Counted from the stretch's first letter, positions 15,950 through 24,321 are shown. The stretch is 62,607 nucleotides of DNA from Mycobacterium hubeiense (GCF_002838065.1 NZ_PIZU01000030.1:1-62607), one strand, 5' to 3'. Notes: generated from the sequence alone by a model not told the origin. A program made the numbers and translations.

Positions 15950-17067
15950 ACCAGCCGGGCCAATACGTCCAAACCGGTACGCAGCGCGCCCGCGACGGGA
16001 CCGGGTACCGCGCCGATCAATCCCAGCGCGGGGCGCGCGAACGACGGTGTGACGGCGCGCGCGATGCGCTGGATGCGCCGTGTGTCGCCGCCCGCCCATA
16101 CGGGGTCGGTGTCGGCGAGGTGGTGCGGGTCGGCGAGCTCGTTGACCGGGCGGGGGCGATGGCTGGCCAGGGCACGGGTGATCGCCTCGTCGACGGCGAG
16201 CAGGCCGCCGGGCGGATCGGGCACCAGATCCCGCAGGCCGTCGTCGGACGCCATCATCGGATGATCCAGCGATTCAACAAGATCCGCGGCCAACCCACCG
16301 GGAACGGGCAACGCGAATGCCGTCACGTGCGAGGCCAGCGCGGTATCAATTGCGGGAATCGGCACCACGGCCCGCCACTGCCCCTTCGCTTTTGCGTACG
16401 CCGTCAACAGGTCTCGGTAGGTGGTTGTTTCGGGGCCGAAGATGTCGTAGGCGCCGGCCGGTACCGTGTCGGCGTCGGCGGCGGCGACGAGGTAGTACAG
16501 CACGTCGCGGATGGAGATCGGGTCGATCGGGTTCGTCATCCAATCCGGCAGCGGCATCACCAGGAATCGATCGCCGACGTAGCGCAGCATCTCGAATGAC
16601 GTTGAGCCCGAACCGATGATCATCGCCGCGCCCAGCCAGACCACGTCGGGCCCGCCGTCGACGCTCAGCGCGTGTGCCACCTCGGCGCGGCTGGTCAGGT
16701 GTTCGGAGAGTTCGTCGCCGTCGGGCACGAAGCCGCCGAGATAGACGATGCGCCCGACGCCGGCGGTTTTGGCCGCCGACGCGACGTTGGCCGCGGCGGC
16801 GTTGTCGGCGTCGCGAAAGTTGGGCTGACCGATGCCGTGCACCAGGTAGTAGACGATGTCGATCGGCTTGGTTTGTGCGAACGCTGCCGCAACCGATGCC
16901 TCGTCGTGTGCATCCAACGCGACGCCGGTGATGTCGTCGTACCAACCGAAATCGGCGAGTCGGTCGGGGTTGCGGGTCGCGGCGACGACGTCATGGCCCT
17001 CGGCGAGCAGAGCGGTGACCAGTCGCGACCCTACGTAGCCGGTGGCGCCGGTCACCAAGATCCGCAC
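15946..17067 (-). CDS. Atypical SDR / NAD(P)-binding epimerase-like protein
   Basis: A 373-residue protein with an N-terminal Rossmann fold (GATGYVGSRL at 7-16, then VVAATRNPDRLADFG with basic residues favouring NADPH), matching the NmrA/atypical SDR5 group. The typical Tyr-x3-Lys is not obvious after strand 5 (VVWLGAAMIIGSGS), so it may bind rather than reduce. The C-terminal ~80 residues (NELADPHHLADTDPVWAGGD, RIARAVTPSFARPALGLIG) form an extension with a hydrophobic segment. Start is GTG at 17067. It is co-translated with the CPBP gene. Confidence 0.78.
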   Translation of the reverse strand: MRILVTGATGYVGSRLVTALLAEGHDVVAATRNPDRLADFGWYDDITGVALDAHDEASVAAAFAQTKPIDIVYYLVHGIGQPNFRDADNAAAANVASAAKTAGVGRIVYLGGFVPDGDELSEHLTSRAEVAHALSVDGGPDVVWLGAAMIIGSGSTSFEMLRYVGDRFLVMPLPDWMTNPIDPISIRDVLYYLVAAADADTVPAGAYDIFGPETTTYRDLLTAYAKAKGQWRAVVPIPAIDTALASHVTAFALPVPGGLAADLVESLDHPMMASDDGLRDLVPDPPGGLLAVDEAITRALASHRPRPVNELADPHHLADTDPVWAGGDTRRIQRIARAVTPSFARPALGLIGAVPGPVAGALRTGLDVLARLV

Positions 17068-17231
17068 GCCACCACGCTACATCGAATTTTGCGGCCGCGG
17101 GCTACCGCGTACGCCCCTGACGTGGGCCTTTTGCGGCTGATCACGGCCGACACATACCATTCGATGCGGCGCCGCGGGGAACGCCAAGGCAATGGTGCTC
17201 GCTTTAGCGTCGTTACGGGAGGAACCCAAGA

Positions 17232-17933
17232 ATGCAGATTCGCACTGGCAAGGCTCTGGGCGCTGCCGCCGCCGTCGCGGCGATCGCGGTGTCGATACCA
17301 CTGTCGGTCACCGCTTACGCCGAGCCGACGCCGACGACGACAACAACGCCCGAGACGCCCGTCGCGGATCCACAGGGTCCCGGGTGTGACGCATTCAAGA
17401 AGGCGCACCCCGAGTGGAAGGCCATGGCCAAGCAGAAGACCGGTGCCGTCTTGGCCGCTATCCCCGAGATCAGCACGTTCAGCTCCGCGGTCACCGGCCA
17501 ACTCAATCCCGAGTCCAACATCATCGGCGTGCTGGAGAACGGGCCCTATGTGATCTTCGCGCCGACCAACGATGCGTTCGCCGAGCTGCCACCCGGACAA
17601 TTCGACGCTTTGAAGGCCGATCCGGCGGCGTTGACCCACCTGCTCTACTACCACGTGTTCCTGGGCCTGCTCGGCCCGGACGATGTCGAAGGCCAGCAGC
17701 CGACGCAGGCCGGCGAGCAGCTTGCGGTCAAGGGCAGCGGCGGCGACATCAAGGTCAACGAGACCGCGAAGGTCGTCTGCGGCGGCATCACGGCCAGCGA
17801 GGCGCGGATCTACATCATCGACAAGGTGCTCGATCCCGCCGCCGCGCCGACTGCGCTCACCCCGTCTGCCACCAGCACGACGACGACCACGACGACCACC
17901 ACCACAACCACGACGACCGAGCAGCCCGCCTAA
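17232..17933 (+). CDS. Secreted fasciclin (FAS1) domain protein
   Basis: A 233-residue exported protein. Residues 1-31 form a Sec signal peptide with probable cleavage after TAYA. A single FAS1 domain (about 65-205) includes FSSAVTGQLNPES, VIFAPTNDAFAELPPGQFDAL and HLLYYHVF, as in MPT70/MPT83. The protein ends in a run of about 16 threonines, broken once by Ser-Thr, that may be O-mannosylated or span the wall; it has no lipobox. A GGGAGGA lies 10 bases before ATG 17232. MPT70 homologues are SigK-regulated, but I could not identify a SigK promoter here. Confidence 0.85.
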   Translation: MQIRTGKALGAAAAVAAIAVSIPLSVTAYAEPTPTTTTTPETPVADPQGPGCDAFKKAHPEWKAMAKQKTGAVLAAIPEISTFSSAVTGQLNPESNIIGVLENGPYVIFAPTNDAFAELPPGQFDALKADPAALTHLLYYHVFLGLLGPDDVEGQQPTQAGEQLAVKGSGGDIKVNETAKVVCGGITASEARIYIIDKVLDPAAAPTALTPSATSTTTTTTTTTTTTTTEQPA

Positions 17934-17939
17934 GCCTTC

Positions 17940-17992
17940 GCGATTTCGGCGCGCGCAGTCGCGGTCAGCGCGACCCAGCGCGCCGAAATCGC
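17940..17992. terminator. Bidirectional stem-loop between convergent genes
   Basis: Perfect 15-bp arms GCGATTTCGGCGCGC (17940-17954) and its complement (17978-17992), with a 23-base loop. It fills the 63-bp gap between the fasciclin and acyl-CoA dehydrogenase stops. Read on the minus strand, the right arm plus loop is identical over 28 bp to the sequence after fumC at 62567-62594, so this is a repeated element. Confidence 0.8.
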
Positions 17993-17996
17993 TTGG

Positions 17997-19139
17997 CTAG
18001 AGGCCGAGGTCGCGGCCGATGATCTCCTTCATGATCTCGGTGGTGCCACCGAAGATCGTCTGGATGCGCCCGTCGACATAATCGCGCGCGACGCGGTACT
18101 CCATCATGTAGCCGTAGCCGCCGTGCAGCTGCACACACTGGTCGACGACCTTCTTGGCCACCTCGGTGCACCACCACTTGGCCTTCGCGGCCTCGACGGC
18201 GGTCAGTTCACCGTCGACCACCGCCTGCAGGCAGCGGTCGATGTACTGCTCGGACACCTCGAGCTCGGTGTCCATCTCGGCGAGCAGGAAGCGGTTGTGC
18301 TGGAAGCTGCCGATCGGCTGGCCGAACGCCTTGCGATCCTTGGCGTATTGCAGTGTCTGCCGCCAGGTTTCGCGTGCGCCCGCGATGGCCGAGATCGCGA
18401 TCGACAACCGCTCCGACGGCAAGTTGGCCATCAGGTGATAAAAGCCGCGGCCTTCCTTGCCCAGCAGATTCGACGCCGGCACCCGGACGTTTTCGAAGTG
18501 CAGCTCGGAGGTGTCCTGCGCGTGCAGGCCCATCTTGTCCAGCTTGCGACCGCGCTCGAAGCCCTCCATCCCGCGCTCAACCACCAGCAGACTGAAGCCC
18601 TTGTGGCCCGCCTCGGGATCCGTACGGCATACCACGACGACGAGATCGCTGTTGATGCCCGATGAGATAAAGGTCTTGGAGCCGTTGACAATCCAATCGT
18701 CGCCGTCGCGGACCGCGGTGGTGCGGATACCCGCCAGGTCGCTGCCCGCCCCGGGTTCGGTCATCGCGATCGCGATGATCAGCTCACCGCTGGCGATGCC
18801 AGGCAGCCAGCGCTCCTTCTGCTCGTCGGTGCACAGCTCTTTGAAGTAGGGGGCGACGACGTCGTTGTGCAGGCTCAGCGCGGGGCCCGGCACACCGGCC
18901 TTGGCCATCTCCTCGTCGATCACCGCGTTGAACCGGAAATCGTCGGACCCACCGCCGCCGTACTCCTCCGGCATGTTGAACCCGATAAGCCCGTATTTGC
19001 CCGCAGCCACATAGGCGGAGCGATCGACAATTCGCTCCTGCTCCCACTTTTCGGCGTTGGGCACGAGTTCGCGTTCGATGTATTGCTTGGCGGTCTCCCG
19101 CAGCGCCTCGTGCTCGGCCTCGAATACCTGTCGCTTCAT
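17997..19139 (-). CDS. Acyl-CoA dehydrogenase (FadE type)
   Basis: A 380-residue FAD-dependent acyl-CoA dehydrogenase, with the FAD/substrate motif IAMTEPGAGSD, the QPIGSFQHNRFLLAEM helix and the C-terminal HGGYGYMMEYRVARDY and IFGGTTEIMKEIIGR. The usual MCAD catalytic Glu (YEGT) is Gly here (FGGT). The base is therefore probably supplied from helix G (LPSERLSIA), as in isovaleryl-CoA and long-chain enzymes. ATG 19139 is used; a TTG farther upstream is unlikely. It is third in the thiolase operon. Confidence 0.9.
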   Translation of the reverse strand: MKRQVFEAEHEALRETAKQYIERELVPNAEKWEQERIVDRSAYVAAGKYGLIGFNMPEEYGGGGSDDFRFNAVIDEEMAKAGVPGPALSLHNDVVAPYFKELCTDEQKERWLPGIASGELIIAIAMTEPGAGSDLAGIRTTAVRDGDDWIVNGSKTFISSGINSDLVVVVCRTDPEAGHKGFSLLVVERGMEGFERGRKLDKMGLHAQDTSELHFENVRVPASNLLGKEGRGFYHLMANLPSERLSIAISAIAGARETWRQTLQYAKDRKAFGQPIGSFQHNRFLLAEMDTELEVSEQYIDRCLQAVVDGELTAVEAAKAKWWCTEVAKKVVDQCVQLHGGYGYMMEYRVARDYVDGRIQTIFGGTTEIMKEIIGRDLGL

Positions 19140-19170
19140 CTGTGCTCTCTGTTCCTCGCGCAAGCGCTCG

Positions 19171-19971
19171 TCAGCGCGCTTTCCATACGGGCGTTCGCTT
19201 TTCGGCGAAGGCCAGTGGTCCTTCTTTGGCGTCCTCGGTGCGGAGCAAGGTGCCGAATTCGCGACCGGTGCGCATCCAGCCGGGCTCGTCGCCGGGGACG
19301 ACGCCGTCGTCGGCGCCGTAGGCCACCCGCTTGCTGGCCTGAACGGCCAACGGCGCGTTGACCGTAATGCGTTCGGCCAGAGCCAAAGCCGCCTCGACGA
19401 CGGTGCCGTCGGGAACCACCTGGTTGATCAGACCCCACTTCAACGCGTCGGCCGCCGACATCGGATCACCGGTGAACAGCAGCTCCATCGCCACCTTGCG
19501 TGGCAACTGCTCGGCGATGCGGAATACCCCGCCCGCGCCGGCGATCAGGCCGCGTTTCACCTCGGGCAGGCCGAATTTGGCGCGTTCCTCGGCGACGACG
19601 AGGTCGCTGGCCAAAGCCAGCTCGGTGCCCCCGCCCAACGCGGTGCCGTTGACCGCCGCGATGGTCGGCTTGTCGATGAAGTGACGCACGTAGCCGGCGA
19701 AACCCCACTCGCCGTGGTCGGGGTGATACAGATTCTCCCCGCGCGAGATGGCCTTGAGATCGGCTCCCGCGCAGAAGGATTTGTCGCCTGCGCCGGTGAT
19801 GATCACCGCGCGGATTTCGGGATCTTTCTGAGCCTCGTCCAAAGCGTCACCGACCGCGATGCTGACCGCGGCGTTGACGGCGTTGCGGGCTTCGGGCCGG
19901 TTGATCGTGATGATCAGCACGTTGCCCTTGCGCTCGGTCAGCGCACCCGGCTGCATGACGGTTTCGGTCAC
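19171..19971 (-). CDS. Enoyl-CoA hydratase (crotonase family)
   Basis: A 266-residue crotonase with the hydratase-type catalytic pair intact: Glu in ALGGGTELALASD and Glu in FGLPEVKRGL. The substrate pocket includes the AGADLKA oxyanion region. It hydrates trans-2-enoyl-CoA to 3-hydroxyacyl-CoA in beta-oxidation. GTG 19971 is chosen because it overlaps the thiolase TGA (GTGA); an in-frame ATG at 19956 is an alternative. It lies between the thiolase and dehydrogenase genes in one operon. Confidence 0.88.
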   Translation of the reverse strand: MTETVMQPGALTERKGNVLIITINRPEARNAVNAAVSIAVGDALDEAQKDPEIRAVIITGAGDKSFCAGADLKAISRGENLYHPDHGEWGFAGYVRHFIDKPTIAAVNGTALGGGTELALASDLVVAEERAKFGLPEVKRGLIAGAGGVFRIAEQLPRKVAMELLFTGDPMSAADALKWGLINQVVPDGTVVEAALALAERITVNAPLAVQASKRVAYGADDGVVPGDEPGWMRTGREFGTLLRTEDAKEGPLAFAEKRTPVWKAR

Positions 19972-21113
19972 AACAGTTCCAGGATGGTGGCGTTGGCCTG
20001 GCCGCCGCCCTCGCACATGGTCTGCAGGCCGTACTTAATTCCCTTGTCCCGCATGTGGTAGAGCATCGTCGTCATGATGCGCGCGCCCGAACCGCCGAGC
20101 GGGTGGCCCAGCGCGATCGCCCCGCCGTTGGGGTTGAGCTTCTTTCCATCGGCGCCGATGTCCTTGAGCCACGCCATCGGAACAGGCGCGAAGGCCTCGT
20201 TCACCTCGAACACGCCGATGTCCTCGAGGCTCAGCCCAGAGCGCTTGAGCGCCTTCTGCGTGGCGGGGATCGGTGCGGTCAGCATGATCACGGGGTCAGC
20301 GCCGGCAAGCACCGCGGTGTGCACACGCGCGATGGGCTTGAGGCCCAACTCTTTTGCCTTTTCTGCCGACATGAACAGCAGCGCGGCAGAGCCGTCGGAG
20401 ATCTGCGACGAGTTACCGGCGTGGATGACGCCGTCTTCCTTGAACGCCGGCTTCAGCTCGCCCATCTTCTCGATGGTGGTGCCGCGGCGGATGCCCTCGT
20501 CCTTGAGCACCGGATTGCCGTCCTGGTCCTTGATCGCGACGATCTGGTCCTCGAACGCACCGGAATCCTGTGCGGCGGCGGCCTTTTCGTGCGAGCCGAG
20601 CGAGAACTCATCGAGCGCGGTGCGGCTGAAGCCCCACTGCTCGGCGATCATCTCGGCGCCGATGCCCTGGTTCGGGGTCTGGCTGTAGCGGTTCTTGAAG
20701 CCCTCGGGGTACGGGTTGCCGCCGCTGGCCAGCGAGGCGCCCATCGGCGTGCGCGACATCGACTCGACACCGCCGGCGACGACGACGTCATAGTGCCCGG
20801 CCACCACACCGGCCGCGGCGAAGTGCACCGACTGCTGGCTGGAGCCGCACTGGCGGTCGACCGTCACGCCAGGCACGCTCTCGGGCCAGCCCGCGGTCAG
20901 CAGCGCCGTGCGGCCGATGTCGAGCGCCTGCTCACCGGCCTGCATGACGCAACCCCAGATGACGTCGTCGACGATCGCGGGGTCCACACCGGCGCGCTCG
21001 ACCAGGCCGTTGAGCACTTGGGCGGACAGCTCCGCCGGATGGACGCCCGACAGCCCGCCGTTGCGCTTACCAACCGGGGACCGGACTGCCTCGACGATGA
21101 CGGCTTCTGCCAT
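19968..21113 (-). CDS. Acetyl-CoA acyltransferase (thiolase)
   Basis: A 381-residue thiolase with nucleophile Cys89 (DRQCGSSQQ), catalytic His in GHPLGGSGAR and the second Cys in MCEGGGQAN. The NEAFAPV motif is also present. It resembles FadA5/FadA6-type mycobacterial thiolases that cleave sterol-derived or branched 3-ketoacyl-CoAs, but the exact substrate cannot be told. ATG 21113 has a GGAG site eight bases upstream. It heads the thiolase, hydratase and acyl-CoA dehydrogenase operon, divergent from a FadR-type regulator that is its likely controller. Confidence 0.9.
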   Translation of the reverse strand: MAEAVIVEAVRSPVGKRNGGLSGVHPAELSAQVLNGLVERAGVDPAIVDDVIWGCVMQAGEQALDIGRTALLTAGWPESVPGVTVDRQCGSSQQSVHFAAAGVVAGHYDVVVAGGVESMSRTPMGASLASGGNPYPEGFKNRYSQTPNQGIGAEMIAEQWGFSRTALDEFSLGSHEKAAAAQDSGAFEDQIVAIKDQDGNPVLKDEGIRRGTTIEKMGELKPAFKEDGVIHAGNSSQISDGSAALLFMSAEKAKELGLKPIARVHTAVLAGADPVIMLTAPIPATQKALKRSGLSLEDIGVFEVNEAFAPVPMAWLKDIGADGKKLNPNGGAIALGHPLGGSGARIMTTMLYHMRDKGIKYGLQTMCEGGGQANATILELL

Positions 21114-21306
21114 GACACTTCTCCTTTGAAGATGGGTCTTTGCATGAACAAGACTTTGCACCGAAACTAGATGAAGTTAGTTTACTAGGTCAACCTACTG
21201 GTTGGTAGGCTGTCCTCGACGAGTCGGCGCCCGGAGGCCCCGTCCACATGGTTTACTGAGTTGTATACCTGGCCGCTGTGGCCGGGCGCGTCAACAGGAG
21301 ACCTTG
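21114..21306. promoter_or_regulatory. Divergent thiolase / fadR-type promoter with operators
   Basis: Two candidate operators are seen. The first, at 21191-21209, contains CAACC-TACT-GGTTG and overlapping CCTAC-TGGTTG-GTAGG inverted repeats about 80 bp from the thiolase start; this style suits TetR-type regulators of fatty-acid genes. The second, TTGTATACCTGG at 21261-21272, is 35 bp before the regulator GTG and suits autoregulation by a GntR/FadR protein. Confidence 0.5.
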
Positions 21307-22104
21307 GTGGCTGGAAACACCCCGCTGGCGCCGATGATCGGGCCGGATGCCGTGACGCCGCTGGGCGGCGCGCCCATCCGATCGCCGAAAACCGCCGAAC
21401 TGGTGGCCGGCACCCTGCGCCGGATGGTGGTCGACGGGCAACTCAAGGACGGCGACTTCCTGCCCAACGAGGCCGAGCTGATGAGCCACTTCGGCGTCAG
21501 CCGGCCGACGCTGCGCGAAGCCGTGCGTGTGCTGGAGTCCGAGCGACTGGTCGAGGTGCGCCGCGGCTCGCGCACCGGGGCCCGCGTGCGGGTGCCCGGA
21601 CCGGAGATCGTCGCCCGCCCCGCGGGCCTGCTGCTCGAGCTGTCGGGCGCCACCATCGCCGACGTCATGGTCGCGCGCGCCGCGATCGAACCGATGGCCG
21701 TGCGACTTCTCGCCGAATCCGGCACACCCGAGGCATTCGACGAACTCGACAAAATGCTGGCCGACGACATCCCGGCCGGTTGGCAGTCGGGCCAGCTTGC
21801 CGAAGTCACCGGCATGTTCCACCGTCGAGTGGTCGAGCTGTCCGGCAATGCCACGCTCGGCATCATCGCTGGCATGCTGCACGAAATCACCGTGCGGCAC
21901 ATGGCATTTCTCTTCAAGGAACGCCGGCCGGTGTCGAAGGCCGACTACGAGAAGCTTATTCGGTCCTACGGACGGCTGATGAAGTTCGTGCGGTCCGGTG
22001 ACGCCGAGGCGGCAGAAGCGCACTGGCGCAAACACCTCGACACCACCCGTGATCTGCTGCTGAAGGGCATCGAGACCATCAAGGTCCGCGACGTGATGGG
22101 CTAG
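21307..22104 (+). CDS. FadR-subfamily GntR transcriptional regulator
   Basis: A 265-residue regulator: a winged helix-turn-helix at about 27-95 (AELVAGTLRRMVVDGQLKDGDFLPNEAELMSHFGVSRPTLREAVRVLESE) followed by an FCD helical ligand domain (ATIADVMVARAAIEP, FHRRVVELSGN, RHMAFLF, HWRKHLDTTRDLLLKG) with the metal-binding His positions of FadR/FCD proteins. GTG 21307 follows AGGAG. It is divergent from the thiolase operon, whose expression it probably controls in response to an acyl-CoA or organic acid. Confidence 0.88.
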   Translation: MAGNTPLAPMIGPDAVTPLGGAPIRSPKTAELVAGTLRRMVVDGQLKDGDFLPNEAELMSHFGVSRPTLREAVRVLESERLVEVRRGSRTGARVRVPGPEIVARPAGLLLELSGATIADVMVARAAIEPMAVRLLAESGTPEAFDELDKMLADDIPAGWQSGQLAEVTGMFHRRVVELSGNATLGIIAGMLHEITVRHMAFLFKERRPVSKADYEKLIRSYGRLMKFVRSGDAEAAEAHWRKHLDTTRDLLLKGIETIKVRDVMG

Positions 22105-22496
22105 TCGGGCCAGACTGCCAATCTCGCGTCCGTCTCCCGCCAACCCGTGTCGGTCTTCCAGCGCATCGGCAACAGCCGATACCACCAGCTGCCCGCAGGA
22201 CCATCCGAACCGACATGGTCGACCGTGATCGAAATCACGTCATCCTCAAGCTGTTTGGCGTGCGTTTCCAGGTAAACGCCGGCTTCGTCGTCGACGTCGG
22301 ACATCAGCTCGCCGTAGAGCAACCGCGGCCCCGGCCGCCGGTACACCAGCACGCACTGCTCGCGCTGCGGGCAATGGCCGGCCCGAACGGCGGCAAAACA
22401 CCCGGTGTCCACCTCACCGAGATCGCTCATCACCCGGCCGGTCTCGTCGACCCAGACTGCGACCGGGTCAGGTGGCTTCGGCCCGCTCGCTGCCAT
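22101..22496 (-). CDS. Conserved hypothetical protein after DUF3556
   Basis: A 131-residue protein with features such as VAVWVDETGRVMSDLGEVDTGCFAAV, CPQREQCVLVYRRPGPRLLYGEL and WWYRLLPMRWKTDTGW. I do not recognise a family. The ATG at 22496 overlaps the end of the DUF3556 gene by 29 bp and lacks an obvious ribosome-binding site, so a later start such as ATG 22430 is possible. Position makes it a probable partner of DUF3556 under the KstR-type box. It overlaps the FadR-type gene stop by 4 bp. Confidence 0.6.
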   Translation of the reverse strand: MAASGPKPPDPVAVWVDETGRVMSDLGEVDTGCFAAVRAGHCPQREQCVLVYRRPGPRLLYGELMSDVDDEAGVYLETHAKQLEDDVISITVDHVGSDGPAGSWWYRLLPMRWKTDTGWRETDARLAVWPD

Positions 22497-24210
22497 AGAC
22501 GTGCACCGGCAGGTTGTCATCCCACGGCTGACGCGTCACCATGTCGGCCACGCGCACATACCCTCGTTCGAACTCCCCCGTCGCGGCGTCGACGAGCCGG
22601 TATTCCTGACGCTGCTTGTGAATCGGCTGCGCGTCGAGCAACACCACCCGCACCTCGCCCGGTTCAAAGTGGCACCGCTCCTGCAACGCCTCGATCAACT
22701 GCTCGTTGTGCATGTGGCCGTCGCCGAAATTCCAGCCAATTGCCGTCGAACAGATCCGTTCGCCGTCGGTCAGCACGTACTCGTCCTCGTTCTGGCCCGC
22801 CATCGCACGATGTGCGAGCGTGAACATCGCGCGACCGTGAGTGTTGAAGGCGCGGAACGCATATCCCATGTACAGGTACATCTGCGCGGTTTCCGGGCTG
22901 CCGTAATACCGCTCCATCTGCGCCTGCGGCATGCTCGCGATCGACACGACGTTCTTCTCGATCTTCTCGGCGGCCGAGGGTTTCACAAACCACAGCGTGG
23001 TGTCCCAGTTGCCCGCGTAGTAGCGCATACCGGGCAGGAACGAAATCTTGCGCGGGAACAGGTTTCCCAGCACCACGGTGCCTGCGCTGACGATAAACAG
23101 CAGCGCGACGGGCAGCGGGTTGTTCAGATCCGAGAGCCCGAGATCGGCATGGCCGACGAACAGCGTGATCACGCCGAAGATCATGAATACGTTCCACTCC
23201 AGCGGTACGCCCATCGGGATCGCCGACAGGATGCCGAAGTGGAAGCAGACCATCACGAACGCGGCCACGGCCGTCGGCCATCCCCCGTGCGAGAAAAACA
23301 GCACCAGCGGCACCAGCATCTCGATCGCGGTGCTGATGTGCGCGAAGAAGCGCGACAGCGGTCCCGGCCGCAGATCATCGGGGAAGTGCTCGAAGAACCT
23401 GCGCTTCAACCACTTCGGCCGGATCACCGGGTTGTTGGACATCATCGTCGAGATGACGAACGGGAAGTGCTTGTTGAGCTTCGACGTCGCCGCGCCAATC
23501 CAGATGATCAGGAACACGACCTTGGCGGCGACGATCATGTCCACTCCGGTGAACAGGAAGCACACCGTCATCGCCGCATACACCTCACCGCGGGCGGCCA
23601 GGAAGATCACCTTGTCCCGCAGCCCCAGCACCGCCAGCAGGCCGAGGATCGTCCAGATCTGCCAGGTCGGCAGCACCCCGATCGTCGTATCGAGCGCCGG
23701 GATCGGCCCGGTGCCGTTGGAGAACAGCGCCACCAGGAGCATCACCAGCAGCGCGGCGTACAGGCCGGCGTCGACGGGCGTGCGGGCGGTGCCCTTTGTG
23801 AGCGGGACCCGGCCAGGCCACGGTGGCAGCCGGATGGTGCCGGGGCGCAACCAGTACAGGATGGAGCCCATGGGCGGGAAGAAGCGGTTATTCAGCGGGC
23901 CGAAGCCGCAGCCGAGGCCGACGACCTCGAACAGCATCGTGTAGAGCACGACCTTCTGGAAGACGATCGGCTCGGTCCACCACTGCGCCACGTTGGTGAA
24001 GCCGTCGACGCCGGTGGTCGCCAGCGCGAACAGCCAGCCGCCGAGGATGTACAGGAGGATCTTGACGACGTAGAAGAGGTGCAACACAACCGGGGTGCCG
24101 AAGCCGACCTCGGCCCAGTGGCGAGCCATCGGCTTGATCTTCTCCGCGCGAGTGCCCTTACTCCACTCTTCGAAGTCGACGACGGGCGCGTCCTGCTTCA
24201 GAAACCCCAT
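22468..24210 (-). CDS. DUF3556 family transmembrane protein
   Basis: A 580-residue polytopic membrane protein with a polar N-terminus (VDFEEWSKGTRAEKIKPMARHWAE), about ten TM helices between residues 40 and 395, and a soluble C-terminal domain of some 180 residues (SAAEKIEKNVVSIASMPQAQMERYYG, YLYMGYAFRAFNTHGRAM). This matches the actinobacterial DUF3556 family as I know it; no function is established. A perfect KstR-type box lies 12 bp upstream of ATG 24210. It is therefore predicted to be induced with the cholesterol catabolic genes, perhaps acting in transport or membrane modification of sterols. Confidence 0.8.
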   Translation of the reverse strand: MGFLKQDAPVVDFEEWSKGTRAEKIKPMARHWAEVGFGTPVVLHLFYVVKILLYILGGWLFALATTGVDGFTNVAQWWTEPIVFQKVVLYTMLFEVVGLGCGFGPLNNRFFPPMGSILYWLRPGTIRLPPWPGRVPLTKGTARTPVDAGLYAALLVMLLVALFSNGTGPIPALDTTIGVLPTWQIWTILGLLAVLGLRDKVIFLAARGEVYAAMTVCFLFTGVDMIVAAKVVFLIIWIGAATSKLNKHFPFVISTMMSNNPVIRPKWLKRRFFEHFPDDLRPGPLSRFFAHISTAIEMLVPLVLFFSHGGWPTAVAAFVMVCFHFGILSAIPMGVPLEWNVFMIFGVITLFVGHADLGLSDLNNPLPVALLFIVSAGTVVLGNLFPRKISFLPGMRYYAGNWDTTLWFVKPSAAEKIEKNVVSIASMPQAQMERYYGSPETAQMYLYMGYAFRAFNTHGRAMFTLAHRAMAGQNEDEYVLTDGERICSTAIGWNFGDGHMHNEQLIEALQERCHFEPGEVRVVLLDAQPIHKQRQEYRLVDAATGEFERGYVRVADMVTRQPWDDNLPVHVYGSERAEAT

Positions 24211-24222
24211 GGCCCCACAGAT

Positions 24223-24236
24223 TAGAACGTGTTCTA
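24223..24236. promoter_or_regulatory. KstR-type box before DUF3556
   Basis: TAGAACGTGTTCTA is a perfect 14-bp palindrome and matches the published KstR consensus TnnAACnnGTTnnA. KstR is the TetR repressor of mycobacterial cholesterol catabolism. The box lies 12 bp upstream of the DUF3556 start codon, where binding would block transcription. Confidence 0.8.
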
Positions 24237-24258
24237 GGTCCGCGACACCATATGGGCC

Positions 24259-24320
24259 CGCGAGACTGTAGTTGTTGAGAAGAAAGTGCGAGTGCGGGCC
24301 TCGATAACTACAGTCTCGCG
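24259..24320. terminator. Stem-loop at the end of the extended mce operon
   Basis: Perfect 15-bp arms CGCGAGACTGTAGTT (24259-24273) and the complement (24306-24320), with a 32-base loop containing AAAGTGCGAGTGCGG. It begins one base after the DoxX stop on the minus strand, so it most likely terminates the long mce-mas-hydrolase-acyltransferase-doxX transcript and separates it from the KstR-type promoter 22 bp away. Confidence 0.78.
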
Positions 24321-24321
24321 G

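Noticed and set aside
19140..19163. TTG start for the acyl-CoA dehydrogenase
   Set aside because: TTG starts are rare and the ATG at 19139 gives the normal N-terminus.
21202..21306. N-terminal extension of the FadR-type regulator
   Set aside because: It crosses the promoter and operator region and has no domain match; GTG 21307 has AGGAG upstream.
22405..24225. 606-codon open frame opposite DUF3556
   Set aside because: Composition is dominated by Arg, His and Gln, and it covers the real gene exactly; no family features.
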